DNA from: Chlorocebus sabaeus
Taxonomy: Eukaryota; Chordata; Mammalia; Primates; Cercopithecidae
NCBI RefSeq assembly: GCF_047675955.1
Contig: NC_132914.1
Location: 39,705,521-39,769,520, forward strand
Length of the DNA stretch: 64,000 nucleotides
Direction: 5' to 3'
Shown: one piece after another, positions 1-11,192 of the stretch
Layout of the letters: each line of letters begins with the position of its first letter
Numbering within the stretch: the first letter of the stretch is position 1
The notes under the pieces: generated by a model
What the model saw: the letters and a program-made list of their open reading frames with translations, nothing else
Told to the model about the DNA's origin: nothing
Database searches by the model: none
Position numbers and translations under genes: made by a program

Positions 1-57
1 CGTACCACTGCACTCTGGCCTGGGTGACAGAGCAAGACTCTGTCTCTTAAAAAAAAA
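1..57 (+). repeat. Alu 3' end (cut by window edge)
   Basis: The right-arm end (CACTGCACTCTGGCCTGGG through GACTCTGTCTCTT) and a short A tail are present. Confidence 0.85.
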
Positions 58-738
58 TTTTTTCAAGGGACTGGAAATTCAGGTTTCTAAATCTCACACT
101 GATCAACTATTGACGCAAGTCACAATACTTCTGGCCTGTTTTCTTATCTATCAAGAGGATACGAGGCTAGAGCCATGAGTTCCAAGAAACAGAAAAGACC
201 TCAACCAGCAGATTGCTAAATATTATGTTAGTTCCCCAAGTTCCACAATTAAGAATCCTCCAAACTTACCTGAAAATCCCGACAAGGAGGTTTTGAAAAC
301 AATAGCAGTCTCAGTTCATTTCAAAAGTTTAATACACGCCTCTCTACTCCAAATCTCTCAAGATCTTCCCTCTGAAGATGCCCTTATCCGTCTATCATTA
401 AGGTTTCAAGTAATAAAAACTTGTCTGGCTCAGGATGTGACTAAACACTCCAGAAACACTTCAAAGGTTCCTTATAGCTCTAAATTTCTCAGTAATGAAT
501 GAAGTACATACAGAATCTTTTAAAACATGATTATAAATCACAGCTCATGTAACAAAAGGTAGCGTTTTAACAACCATGAAAGCCAATAAACAAAAAACTG
601 TAGGTGTTCAACAAATATTTGTTAAATAAGTAATTATTCCAAGCTATAAAGATTTAAGGAAAACATACCTTAAAGAAAAAAAGACTAAGATTTCACCAAA
701 TCCTTGAATGAAAACTTGATATTCCATAGAATGATAAT
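58..738. other. AT-rich intron, nothing recognised
   Basis: I found no repeat family, exon or conserved motif here. Confidence 0.5.
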
Positions 739-1020
739 CTTTCTACCAAGTATGTTGGCCCTATATCTAACCCTGAAGGAAAGAGAAATAAGCAAAAAAA
801 CCTTTCATTCAACTAGTACAGTTTTACAAACCTCTTTATTAAAGACAAAGGAGTGAAAAGATCAACCAGTAATCACACAACCCAGGTTTCAATCTAGGCT
901 CTAACATTAATTCGTTGACTAGCGGACCATCTTCCTCACCAGCTATACAGGGGACGGTTTGATGAGCAAATAGAAGGATATAGAAGAAAGCACTCTCAAT
1001 ACAGTAAAGCACTTCACAAG
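739..1020 (-). repeat. Left arm of an inverted repeat (MIR-like core)
   Basis: Read on the minus strand, this matches 1475-1718 over most of its length, for example GCCTAGATTGAAACC, TTTGCTCATCAAAC and GAATGAAAGGTTT. A roughly 30-bp insertion distinguishes it. The core resembles MIR-type SINEs (GCTGGTGAGGAAG, CCCAGGTTT). Confidence 0.7.
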
Positions 1021-1240
1021 TGCGCTTACATAAAAGAGCAGGATCGTTAAATTTATATATATTCAATACTTGAAAAATCATCCCAGGAATCATCTATATT
1101 GTAAATAAAATAATTTTATACTAGGGTTACATTATTAAGTTTAGTATATGTTTCATAAGTTATCTATTTTATTGGTTATATTGGCAATGATCGCCAGCAT
1201 GATATTCAGGGTTTTTTTTTTTTTTCTTTTCTTTCAAAAG

Positions 1241-1370
1241 CATTGTTGAGAAGATTAAATGGTTTTAATTCTCATTGTTGAGAAGATTAAATGGTAAAGC
1301 CATTATCACAGTGGTTGACACACAGTAAGTGCTCAGTAAACAGTGGCCATTACTGTTAAAGAATAAATGG
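1241..1370 (+). repeat. MIR 3' fragment with a 23-bp direct duplication
   Basis: GAGAAGATTAAATGGTAAAG and CACACAGTAAGTGCTCAGTAAA are typical MIR 3' sequence. A 23-bp block occurs at 1241-1263 and again at 1273-1295. Confidence 0.75.
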
Positions 1371-1474
1371 TGGCTTGTAATTTATTGCTGCCAAATCCTT
1401 TTTTTGTTGTTGTTACCATTGGTAGTTTCTGGTGTTGGAAACTCAGTGAAAGCTGTGTCTTTCATTATCTGTCA

Positions 1475-1718
1475 CTTGTGCAGTGCTTTACTGTGCTCAG
1501 AATGTCTTCCTATATACACTTTAATTTGCTCATCAAACAACCCTATGCAACTGGTGAGGAAGGTAGAAATCCAGTCACATAATGAATATTAAAGCCTAGA
1601 TTGAAACCCGAGTTGTTTGACGGAGGTTCATAAAACTACCATAGTTGAGTGAAAGGTTTCTTTGCTTATTCCTCCTTCCTTCAAAGTTACATATAGAGCC
1701 AGCATACTATGTAGGAAG
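1475..1718 (+). repeat. Right arm of the inverted repeat (MIR-like core)
   Basis: Plus-strand partner of 739-1020. By eye roughly three quarters of positions match, as expected for two old copies of one family in opposite orientation. Confidence 0.7.
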
Positions 1719-1792
1719 TTTCAGTCTACTGAAATTTTACATCAATTATATAACTATCATCTTAAAAACAGCAGTTTCTTTAAAAAAAAAAA

Positions 1793-1816
1793 TACACACA
1801 CACACACACACACACA
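1793..1816. repeat. (AC)n microsatellite
   Basis: About twelve AC units follow an A-rich run. Confidence 0.95.
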
Positions 1817-1971
1817 AATGAATAGATAAAGAAAAGGCTTTACCCAGCAATGAAGTGCCAGCTGTTTCAAAGAACATAATTTGGCCGAAATTTCTTAGGG
1901 GAGACAGTAATCAAACTGGAAATTGGCCATGATGTTAAAGCACATTTTACCAAAGGTGCTTTATTTATATT

Positions 1972-2098
1972 TATTTATTTGTACAGACGGGGTCTCGCTA
2001 TGTTGCCCAGGCTAGTCTTGAACTCCTAGGCTCAAGCAATCCTCCTGCCTCAGCCTGCGAAAGTGCTGGGATTACAGGTGTGAGCCACCTCACCCCAC
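1972..2098 (-). repeat. Alu left-arm fragment
   Basis: The minus-strand Alu left monomer is seen as GTTGCCCAGGCTAG through GCTGGGATTACAGG, with an AT-rich tail at its left side. Confidence 0.85.
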
Positions 2099-2126
2099 CA
2101 AAAGTGCTTTATTAATAATGGCCACA

Positions 2127-2482
2127 TGCGGCCATAAAAAAAGGTGAGTTCATGTCCTTTACAGGGACATGGATGAAACTGGAAACCATCATTCTCAGCA
2201 AATTAACACAGAAACAGAAAACCAAACACCAAATGTTCTTACTCATAAGTGGGAGTTGAACAATGAGAACACATGGACACAGGGAGGGGAACATCACACG
2301 CTGGGGCCTGTCGGGGAGTGGGGGGCAAGGGGAGGCAGAGCATCAGGACAAATACCTAATGCATGCAAGGCTTAAAACCTAAATGATGGGTTGATAGGTG
2401 CAGCAAACTACCACAGCACATGTATATCTATGTAACAAACCTGCACTTTCTGCACATGTATCCCAGATGTTAAAGTAAAATA
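2127..2482 (+). mobile_element. 5'-truncated L1, 3' UTR
   Basis: The end of ORF2 and the L1PA-type 3' UTR are present (GGGAGTTGAACAATGAGAAC, then CACATGTATATCTATGTAAC). Target-site copies AATAATGGCCACA (2114-2126) and AATAATAGCCACA (2483-2495) flank it with one difference. Confidence 0.92.
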
Positions 2483-2495
2483 AATAATAGCCACA

Positions 2496-2798
2496 ACAAT
2501 AACTGATTTCATATAAGCACAGACTTCTCCAAAAACTAGAACTATGTTGGAAAATCCATTCTCAACTGCTTGCATTTACTCACTAGCAAATATTACCTAT
2601 CTTCTGTGCTAGAATTCAAACCCTTAAAGGCTAGAATTGGGTTTCATCCACAATTCTGTAGTCCTAGCATAATTCATTGCATGTTTCCCAGTAAGCATGC
2701 ATTTATAAAATATTTTAGTTTCTTATAGGCCCTTGATGTCTGCCTTAACTACCTTAACTTTAAAAATCATTCAACAGAAAACTAACAATTTAGGTGAA
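2496..2798. other. Low-copy intron, nothing recognised
   Basis: AT-rich sequence without a family I can name. Confidence 0.5.
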
Positions 2799-2813
2799 GA
2801 ATACAATATATTT

Positions 2814-4690
2814 ATTTTATTATACTTTAGTTCTGGGATACATGCACAGAACCTGCAGGTCTGTTACACAGGTATACACGTGCCACAGTGGTTTGCTGCA
2901 CTCATCAACCTGTCATCTACATTAGGTAATTCTCCTAATGCTATCCCTCCTCTAGTCTCCCACCCCAGGACAGGCCCCAGTGTGTGATGTTCCCCTCCCT
3001 GTGTCCATGTGTTCTCATTGTTCAACTCCCACTTATAAGTGAGAATATGTGGTGTTTGGTTTTCTGATCCTGTGTTAGTTTGCTGAGAATGATGGTTCCA
3101 GTTTCGTCTACGTCCTTGCAAAGGACATGAACTCATCCTTTTTATGGCTGCATAGTATTCCATGGTATATACATGACATATTTTTTGATGGGCATTTGGG
3201 TTGGTTCCAAGTCTTTGCTTTTGTGAACAGTGCTGCAATAAACATACGTGTGCATGTGTCTTTATAGTAGAATGATTTATAATCCTTTAGGTATATACCC
3301 ACTAATGAGACTGTTGGGTCAAATGGTATTTCTGGTTCTAGATCCCTGACGAATCACCACACTGTCTTCCACAATGGTTGAACTAATTTACACTCCCACC
3401 ACAGTGTAAAAGCATTCCTTTTTCTCCACATCCTCTCCAGCATCTGTTGTTTCCAGACTTTTTAATGATTGCCATTCTAACTGGCATGAGATAGTATCTC
3501 ATTGTAGTTTGATGTGCATTTCTCTAATGACTAGTGATGAGTTTTTCATGTTTGTCAGCCACATAAATGTCTTCTTTTGAGAAGTGTCTGTTTATATCCT
3601 TTGCCCAGTTTTTGATGGGGTTGTTTTTTTCTCGTAAATTTAACTTCTTTGTATATTCGGATATCGGATGGACAGATGGCAAAAAATTTTCTCCAATTCT
3701 ATAGGTTGCCTGTTCACTCTGATGATAGTTTATTTTGCTGTACAGAAGCTGTTTAGTTCAATAAGATCTCACCTGTCAATTTTGGCTTTTTTTTGCCATT
3801 GCTTTTGGTGTTTTAGTCATAAAGTCTTTGCCCATGTCTATGTCCTGAATGGTATTGCCTAGTTTTCTTCTAGGGTTTTTATGGTTTTAGGTCTTATGTT
3901 TAAGTCTTTAACCCATCTTGAGTTAATTCTGTCTAAGGTGTAAGGAAGGGATCCAGTTTCAGTTTTCTGTATATGGCTAGCCAGTTTACCCAATACCATT
4001 TATTAAATAGGGAATCCTTTCCCCAGTGTTTGTTTTTGTCAGGTTTGTCAAAGATCAGATGGTTGTAGATGCGTGGTGTTATTTCTGAGGCCTCTGTTCT
4101 GTTCCATTGGTCTGTATCTTTGCCTAGCCAGTTTACCCAATACCATTTATTAAATAGGGAATCCTTTCCCCAGTGTTTGTTTTTGTCAGGTTTGTCAAAG
4201 ATCAGATGGTTGTAGATGCATGGTGTTATTTCTGAGGCCTCTGTTCTGTTCCATTGGTCTATATCTCTGTTTTGGTATCAGTACCATGCTGTTTTGGTTA
4301 CTGTAGCCTTGTAGTATAGTTTGAAGTCAGGTAGCATGATGGCTCCAGCTTTGTTTTTTGTTTTGTTTTGTTTTGTTTTTCCATAGGATTGTCTTGGGTA
4401 AACAGGCTCTTTTTTGGTTCCATATGAAATTTAAATTAGTTTTTTTAATTCTGTGAAGAAAGTCAATGGTAGCTTGATGGGGATAGCACTGAATCTATAA
4501 ATTACTTTGGGAAGTATGGCCATTTTCACAATATTGATTCTTCCTATCTATGAGCATGGAATGTTTTTCCACTTGTTTGTGTCCTCTCTTATTTCCTTGA
4601 GCAGTGGTTTGTAGTTCTTCCTGAAGAGATCCTTCACATCCCTTGTAAGTTGTATTCCTAGATATTTTATTCTCTTTGTAGCAATGGAAT
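2814..4690 (-). mobile_element. 5'-truncated L1 with an internal 147-bp tandem duplication
   Basis: Minus-strand L1 3' end covering the 3' UTR and the C-terminal half of ORF2, broken by stops. The target-site copies ATACAATATATTT lie at 2801-2813 and 4691-4703. The ORF2 region holds two near-identical 147-bp copies (3977-4123 and 4124-4270). Confidence 0.93.
3977..4270. repeat. 147-bp tandem duplication inside L1 ORF2
   Basis: The block starting CTAGCCAGTTTACC is repeated with period 147 and about four single-base differences. A normal L1 has one copy here, so this arose after or during insertion. Confidence 0.92.
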
Positions 4691-4914
4691 ATACAATATA
4701 TTTCTTAATACGCTGTACACTTTCACTACTTCATTGGTTTTAGTCAAGAAATACTTCATTTTTAGCTATATTATATAAATTTCAACAATCTGAAAAATAA
4801 GACCTAATAAGTGGCCACAAATGAGATCATAACAATAATACACAACTTGCCAAAGTTGTTCCTTAAAAATGCTAAGGTGTTCATGTACAATATCATCCTT
4901 GATATAATGCCAAA

Positions 4915-5222
4915 ACAGTTGGGTGCAGTGGCTCATGCTTGTAATCCCAACATTTTGGAAACCAAGGTGAGAGTATTGCTTTGGCCCAGGAGTTCGAAAC
5001 CAGACTGGGCAACATAGGAAGATACCCCCTCTTTACCAAAAATTTAAAAATTAACCAGACATAGTGGCACACTCCTATACTCCCAGCTACTTGGGAGGCT
5101 AAGGTGGGGGGACCACTTGAACCAGGGAGGTTGAGACTGCAGTAAGCTATATCCACACCACTGCACTCCACCCTGGGCAACAGAGTGAAACCCTGTCTCA
5201 GAAAATAAATAAATAAATAATG
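4915..5222 (+). repeat. Alu (old, AluJ-like)
   Basis: Full-length diverged Alu, GTGCAGTGGCTCATGC to GAAACCCTGTCTC, with an (AAAT)n tail. Confidence 0.9.
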
Positions 5223-5508
5223 CTAAAACGATTTATACCTACAACTTAGAAACAAAAAAGTTTGATAATATTTTTACAAACATAATGTTCAAAATTATTG
5301 GAAAAGCAATGTCAGGTGTCAAATAGTAATAGTCAAATTTGCATAAATATTAATTGAAAACATTTAAATATCTACAATACTTCAGGTATTTTATTAGCTT
5401 CTAGGAATACCAAAGTGAATAAGACAGTCTCTGCCCTGTAAGGCAGGTAAGTGTCTAGACAATTGTACTACAATATAGTGATTCGCCAGGAATAATTACA
5501 TACACATA

Positions 5509-5830
5509 CCGCCATGCATCATTTAATGACAGGGATATGTTCTGAAAAACGCATCGTTAGGTGATTTCATCGTGGGAACATCACAGAATGTACTTATACA
5601 AACCCAGATGGTACAGCCTACTACATACCTAGGCTATATGGTAGAGCCTATTGCTCTGAGGTTACAAACCTGTACAGGATGTTAGTATACAGAATGCTGC
5701 AGGTAATTCTAACACCACGGTAAGTATTTGTATCTAAACATAGAAAAAGTAAAAATATGGTATTATAATTTTATGGGACTATATACGTGGTCCCCCACTG
5801 ACCAAAATGTCATTATGGAGTGCGTGACTG
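5509..5830 (+). mobile_element. Tigger-like non-autonomous DNA transposon (tentative family)
   Basis: The sequence (ATGTTCTGAAAAACGCATCG, then CCTACTACATACCTAGGCTA) belongs to a high-copy family that I associate with TcMar-Tigger elements. The ends GCCATGCAT... and ...GTGCGTGACTG are imperfect inverted repeats. Compared with long copies it is internally deleted after ATATGGTATTATAA. Confidence 0.6.
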
Positions 5831-5911
5831 ACTCTACTACATAGAATCAGTATGATACCAAGGGGTGGAGGGACAGTAATCCTAGAAGGCCTCTTTAAAA
5901 AGTACCATATG

Positions 5912-6196
5912 GTGGCTCACGCCTGTAATCACAGCACTTTGGGAGGCTGAGGCAGGCGGATCATGAGGTCAGGAGATGGTGACCATCCTGGCCAACATGG
6001 TGAAACCCTGTCTCTACTAAAAATACAAAAATTAGCTGGGTATGGTGGCGCACGCCTGTAATCCCAGCTACTCAGGAGGCTGAGGCAGGAGAATCGCTTG
6101 AATCTGGGAGGCAGAGATTGCAGTGAGCCAAGATCGTGCCACTGCACTCCAGCCTGGCAACAGAGCGAGACTCTGTCTCCAAAAAAAAAGAAAAAG
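5912..6196 (+). repeat. AluS with a 15-bp target-site duplication
   Basis: The copy starts at GTGGCTCACGCC, lacking the first bases. AAAAAGTACCATATG flanks it exactly at 5897-5911 and 6197-6211. Confidence 0.93.
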
Positions 6197-6211
6197 AAAA
6201 AGTACCATATG

Positions 6212-6934
6212 ATAAAAATAATTCAGTGCTGACACAACACAGGATTGGGATAAGCAGCAGGAAATGCAGCTAGGAAGGTAGTTTAGGGATAGATTATTAT
6301 TATAGCCTTGAACACTATACTCAGGATCTCAGCTTTTATTCAGCAGCCACTAATAGGACTCAATTGTTTTTTAATATACAGGGACCAATATAATCAGATA
6401 GGTTTCAAAGAAGACAATGAAGATAATGTTAGTAGCATTCCAAAGGAGAGACCAATTTGTCCAATAGTTCATGAGAGAAGTGATATGGGTTTCTGAACTG
6501 TAACTACATAAACTGGAAAAAGGATATATTTAAGAGAAAAATCCAGAGAAAGGACAAGAAGGATGACCACAAATTAGAATCAAAGTTGAGACAATGATGG
6601 TTTCTAGCCAAAGTTCCAGAAAGGAGTTTATGCCACATACAAAGTAAAGAATATACAGATACCAGGTTTGGGGAGGCAGAAATGGGTTTCAGAGATATAC
6701 ATAGAAATCTACGAAAAAGGAGTGTTAGAGACATCAAGGAAGGAGAGTTTCAATTAAAAAAGGGCCAACAACATCAAATACTTTGAAGGAGACATCAAAA
6801 GATGAGTGAGATTGGCCACTGAGTTAAACAACTAGGATACTAGTTGTCAGTCCTCACACTGTAAAGGAAATAAAAAGAACACTTACTAAAGTAAATCCAT
6901 TACATGTAGAAACCCAAGCCAATAAACTCTAGAC
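6212..6934. other. Low-copy intron, nothing recognised
   Basis: No exon or repeat family seen; short reading frames only. Confidence 0.5.
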
Positions 6935-8298
6935 CAGCAGTTCACAAACTGTTTGGTCTTAGGATCATTTACACTTTTAAAATTTAAGAGTTTTTTTTGT
7001 TTTTTGTTTTTCTTAATATAGGTCATATATCGATATTTACTATATTACAAATAAAAACTGATAAAAATCTAAATATATAAGTTCATTTAAAAAATAAACA
7101 ATCACATATTAAATGACATATTTTTATTTTAAAAACTTATTATTTTCCAAAACAAAGATATTTTGTATGAAGAGTGGCACTGTATATTTTTGCAAACCTC
7201 TAACATCTGGCTTAGTAGAAGACATCTGGATTGTCACATCTGTCTCAGCATTCGATTTGTTGCAATACGCTGTTTTAGTCCAAAAATATTAAGAAAATCT
7301 GCACTCTCACAGATATATAGTTGAAAAGAGATAAGTAGCTTAATAGCATTTTCAGATAATTATAGATGTTATTCTTTGATACTACATAAAAACACAGTTG
7401 TTTCTCAAAGGTTAGTGCAATGTGAAATCTGAAACCACATCAATGAAGTTTACAGTGTTCCCTTAAAATCTGTTGGTATTTTGTACTTCGAATGGATTAC
7501 CCACTACAGTTTTATAAAATCAAACATTGGTAACTAGGAACCATTTGTTTGCTGAGTTATGCATATTTTCCAAATGCTGACACATTTCATGGTAAAATGT
7601 CAAAAATTACATTCATTGATATCACCACTAATCTTCTCATAAAAGTCTTTATACACAGAAACTCTAAAGCTCATTGTTGCTACAAATTTTCAAAAATTCT
7701 AATTTTCACTTGAGTGATTATCACTGGCAACATATACTATCAAATGTTTTCCTTGAAGTGATATATTTCTTGAATATATTCACTTTCAAGAAAATATATG
7801 CTAAATATCCAAGTCTGAATAACTATGGTATTTCAGGTAGTCTTTCAAGTAAAAATGATGTTGTATGACAAAAAGACTAGTTCTGCTTGCAAGTAAACTA
7901 CACACGTGCTTTCTCTTAACCGCTATACTTTGGTATGCAGTGTAAATGCTGCTTTATGTGTAGTTCCCATTTTGTCAGACAAAATATTTTTTAAAATATG
8001 AGATGTAATAAAATTAGTAAATTTTACTGCTTCAAGGATATTCTTAATTCAAACTGGCATTATTCTTACTGCATTCATGTACATGGTGGTGAAAATTACA
8101 ATGAAGATAGCAATTTGGTGCCACTGCTTTGATTCATGCTAAAGTGCTGGCAGTTTTACCCACCATTGCCTCTGCACCATCACAGTGAAAAAAGCAAATA
8201 ACATCTTCATATTATTATAAAAACAGTGTGAACCTCATAGAAAGGTTCAACTAAAAAGATATCAGTGTCCCTCAGACCATACTTTGAAAACCACTCTG
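6935..8298 (-). mobile_element. hAT-Charlie-type DNA transposon fossil with transposase remnant
   Basis: The ends are inverted: CAGCAGTTCACAAA at the left and, read from the right on the minus strand, CAGAGTGGTTTTCAAA. Both resemble the CAGTGGTTCTCAA ends of Charlie elements. On the minus strand around 8195-8060 a frame reads CDGAEAMVGK, then a stop, then IKAVAPNCYLHC, like the (T/C)DGA-x-AM-x-G and HC segments of hAT transposases. Stops and indels show it is dead. I could not confirm an 8-bp target duplication. Confidence 0.78.
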
Positions 8299-9418
8299 AT
8301 ATCCGGACTATACAAACACTAATCACTTGTAAAATTTACCCACATACAATTAACTAGTGTGAGTCCTCTAAGACAGCGGACAGAAAACAAGTAAGAAACC
8401 TCCTAGAATAAGGAGTCTCTGAACAACTAAATGGTTGCTAGAAAGGCTCCTCAGATAGACAGGAGGGGGCTCAGGAACCCTGCATTTCTTTAGAAAGGAC
8501 TTATGTAGATGGTCCTCAATTTTTTTCTCCCATTCCTACACAAAAGGTCTAGGAGAATCAGTGCCAAACCTCAAATTTGAAGACAGAAAGCAAGTATGAC
8601 AAGAAAACAACGATGCTGAAAAGATTTCTACCAGATGATAGTTGGTTTAAGCTTCTTTCAGAATGTGAATTTTATAGTTTGCTTTTAATAGAAGCTGAAA
8701 TAACTCATTCTTTTTACCTAACCATAATACTGTGTTCAGTTATAAACAATATATATTTTTAATGAAAAAGTTCCACCTCTTCAGCCTACACTTAAAGGAA
8801 AGATCTACTAACACTAAACCTCACATATGGAGCTTGGTACAGTTAAGGTGGTTCTGATTTGCAAAAACCGTAAAATTTTAAAGAAACAAAAAAATCCATT
8901 CTGCTCACCACTGTATGTCTAGTATCCAACTCAGCCCTTAAATAAGATGCTCAATAAACATTTGCAGAATGCTGAATATTGAAATGGTTGATATGAAATA
9001 TGAACCCAGGTTACAAAACTGATACTAGAATAACACCTAGTTATTATGTGAAATCTTTTCTTTCACATATTTTTGTTCTACTCTTTCTACTATGTGAAAT
9101 CTTTTTCATAGCTCTCTAAAATAACACCTATGCGAAACCTATAGGACTGTTACAATATCCTCTAAGACAATGTAACATTACCTGTTACATTTGAAAGCCT
9201 AGTATGAACCATTTAGACCACAGTTTAAAACCCAAACCAATAATTCTATAATTTTCATTTCTAAATACTTGCTACCTGAATTAAGCAAAGTAACTGTCCA
9301 CTCCTAGGTGAAGTAGCAATAAGACACCAGTCTTAATTTCATCATCACACATTGATTATCACCCTCATACAGACTATCCTTAATATTTAATATTTCATTT
9401 TCTCTGACGATTCAGAAT
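8299..9418. other. Low-copy intron, nothing recognised
   Basis: AT-rich. The phrase TATGTGAAATCTTT occurs twice near 9047 and 9091, without further structure. Confidence 0.5.
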
Positions 9419-9714
9419 GTTTTTTGTTCTTGAGACACGGTCTCACTCTGTTGCCCAGGCTGGAATGCAGTGGTATGACCACAGTTCACTGCAACCTCAA
9501 ACTCTGGGGCTCAAGGGATCCTCCCACTTCAGCCTCCTGAGTAGGTGGGACCACAGGCATGCACCACCACACCCAGATAATTTTTTTTATTTGTAGTAGA
9601 GACAAGATCTCACTGTGTTGCCCAGGTTGGTCTCAAACTCCTGGCCTCAAGAAATCCTCCTGTCTCAGCCTCCCAAAGTGCTGGGCTTACACATGTGGGC
9701 CACTAGGCCCAGTC
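9419..9714 (-). repeat. Alu (AluJ-like)
   Basis: Minus-strand, full-length diverged Alu, from GAGACACGGTCTC to CACTAGGCCCAG. Confidence 0.9.
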
Positions 9715-9789
9715 AAGAATGATCCTTAATTTCCTAAAGTTTCTTGCATTTATATTTGGGACATTTCTTGCCTTATAAGAAACTTCAGA

Positions 9790-10115
9790 CAGGCTGGGCA
9801 TGGTGTCTCACTCCTGTAATCCCAGCACTTCGGGAGGACAAGGCAGACGGATCACCTGAGGTCAGGAGTTTGAGACCAGCCTGGCCAGCATAGTGAAACC
9901 CCATCTCTACTACAAATACAAAAATTAGCCTGGCGTGGTGGCAGGCACCTGTAATCCCAGCTACTACAGAGGCTGAGGCATGCGAATTGCTTGAACCTGG
10001 GAGGCAGAGGCTGCAGTGAGCCGAGGTCACACCACTGTACTCCAGCCTGGACGACAGAGCAAGATTCTGTCTCAAATTCTGCCCCCCTCCAAAAAAAAAA
10101 GAAAGAAAGAGAGAA
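9790..10115 (+). repeat. AluS with target-site duplication
   Basis: AAGAAACTTCAGA flanks it at 9777-9789 and 10116-10128. The tail is (GAAA)-rich. Confidence 0.93.
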
Positions 10116-10249
10116 AAGAAACTTCAGATATAAACACTGTGCAGCATCTTGAAAATAATTTGTCACCGTGGAATTTTTTTCCTTCTAAAAATTTTCCTGT
10201 CAGTTTGACATTTACTACTGTTTCTCTCACAAAAGCACAATGTAAAAAA

Positions 10250-10395
10250 TTTTGGAGTGAGGGACTGAATAATTACCTGTTGGATATAATGTTCACTATT
10301 TGGATAAAGGGTACACTAGAAGCCCAATTCCCTGAGTCTGCAATATACCCAATAACAAACATGCACACGTACCCTAAAATATAAATTAAAATTTG
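10250..10395 (+). mobile_element. Old L1 3' end fragment
   Basis: CTGTTGGATATAATGTTCAC through CAATATACCCAATAACAAAC and CACGTACCC matches older L1 3' UTRs. Confidence 0.75.
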
Positions 10396-10593
10396 AGGAA
10401 CTGAAGCTACAACAAATTGTTTTATTTTGAAATACATGCCATGAATGTAACTTCATTCTATAGAAAGACATGACCTATCATGGATATATAACCCAAAGGA
10501 AATGGGCTTCTGTTGCAATATAAAGAATTTGAACTTAATATTCCTTAAAGAAAAAAAAATATTGTCAATAAAAACTTTAAAGGGACCAGAATG

Positions 10594-10888
10594 GGCCGGG
10601 CGCGGTGGCTCAAGCCTGTAATCCCAGCACTTTGGGAGGCCGAGACGGGCGGATCACGAGGTCAGGAGATCGAGACCATCCTGGCTAACACGGTGAAACC
10701 CCGTCTCTACTAAAAATACAAAAAACTAGCCGGGCGAGGTGGCGGGCGCCTGTAGTCCCAGCTACTCCGGAGGCTGAGGCAGGAGAATGGCGTGAACCCG
10801 GGAGGCGGAGCTTGCAGTGAGCTGAGATCCGGCCACTGCAGTCCAGCCCGGGCTACAGAGCAAGACTCCGTCTCAAAAAAAAAAAAAA
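10594..10888 (+). mobile_element. AluYRa-like (Old World monkey lineage) insertion
   Basis: Young full-length Alu with GGGCGAGGTGGCGGGCGCC and GAGCTGAGATCCGGCCAC, where human AluY has GGGCGTGGTGG and GAGCCGAGATCGCGCCAC. The exact 13-bp duplication AGGGACCAGAATG (10581-10593 and 10889-10901) includes the first bases of an older AluJ, so it landed in that element's head. Confidence 0.9.
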
Positions 10889-10890
10889 AG

Positions 10891-11180
10891 GGACCAGAAT
10901 GGTGGCTCACTCCTATAATCCCAGTTCTTTGGGAGGCCAACGTGGGAGGATCACTCGAGCTCAGGAGTTTGAGACTAGCCTAGGCAACACAAAGATCCCC
11001 ATCTCTACAAAAAATAAGAAAATTAGCCACACGTGATGGCGTGCATCTGTAGTTCCAGCTACTTGGGAGGCTGATCCCTTGAACCTGGGAGTTCGAGGCT
11101 GCAGTGAGCCTGGATGATGCCACTGCAACCCAGGGCAACAGAATGAGATCTTACCTCAAAAAAGAAAAAAGAAAAAAAAA
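10891..11180 (+). repeat. AluJ carrying the AluYRa at its 5' end
   Basis: Diverged Alu from GGACCAGAATGGTGGCTCAC to an A-rich tail. Its own target site ACTTTAAAG is seen at 10574-10582 and again after the tail (about 11184-11192), outside the younger insertion. Confidence 0.88.
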
Positions 11181-11192
11181 AATACTTTAAAG

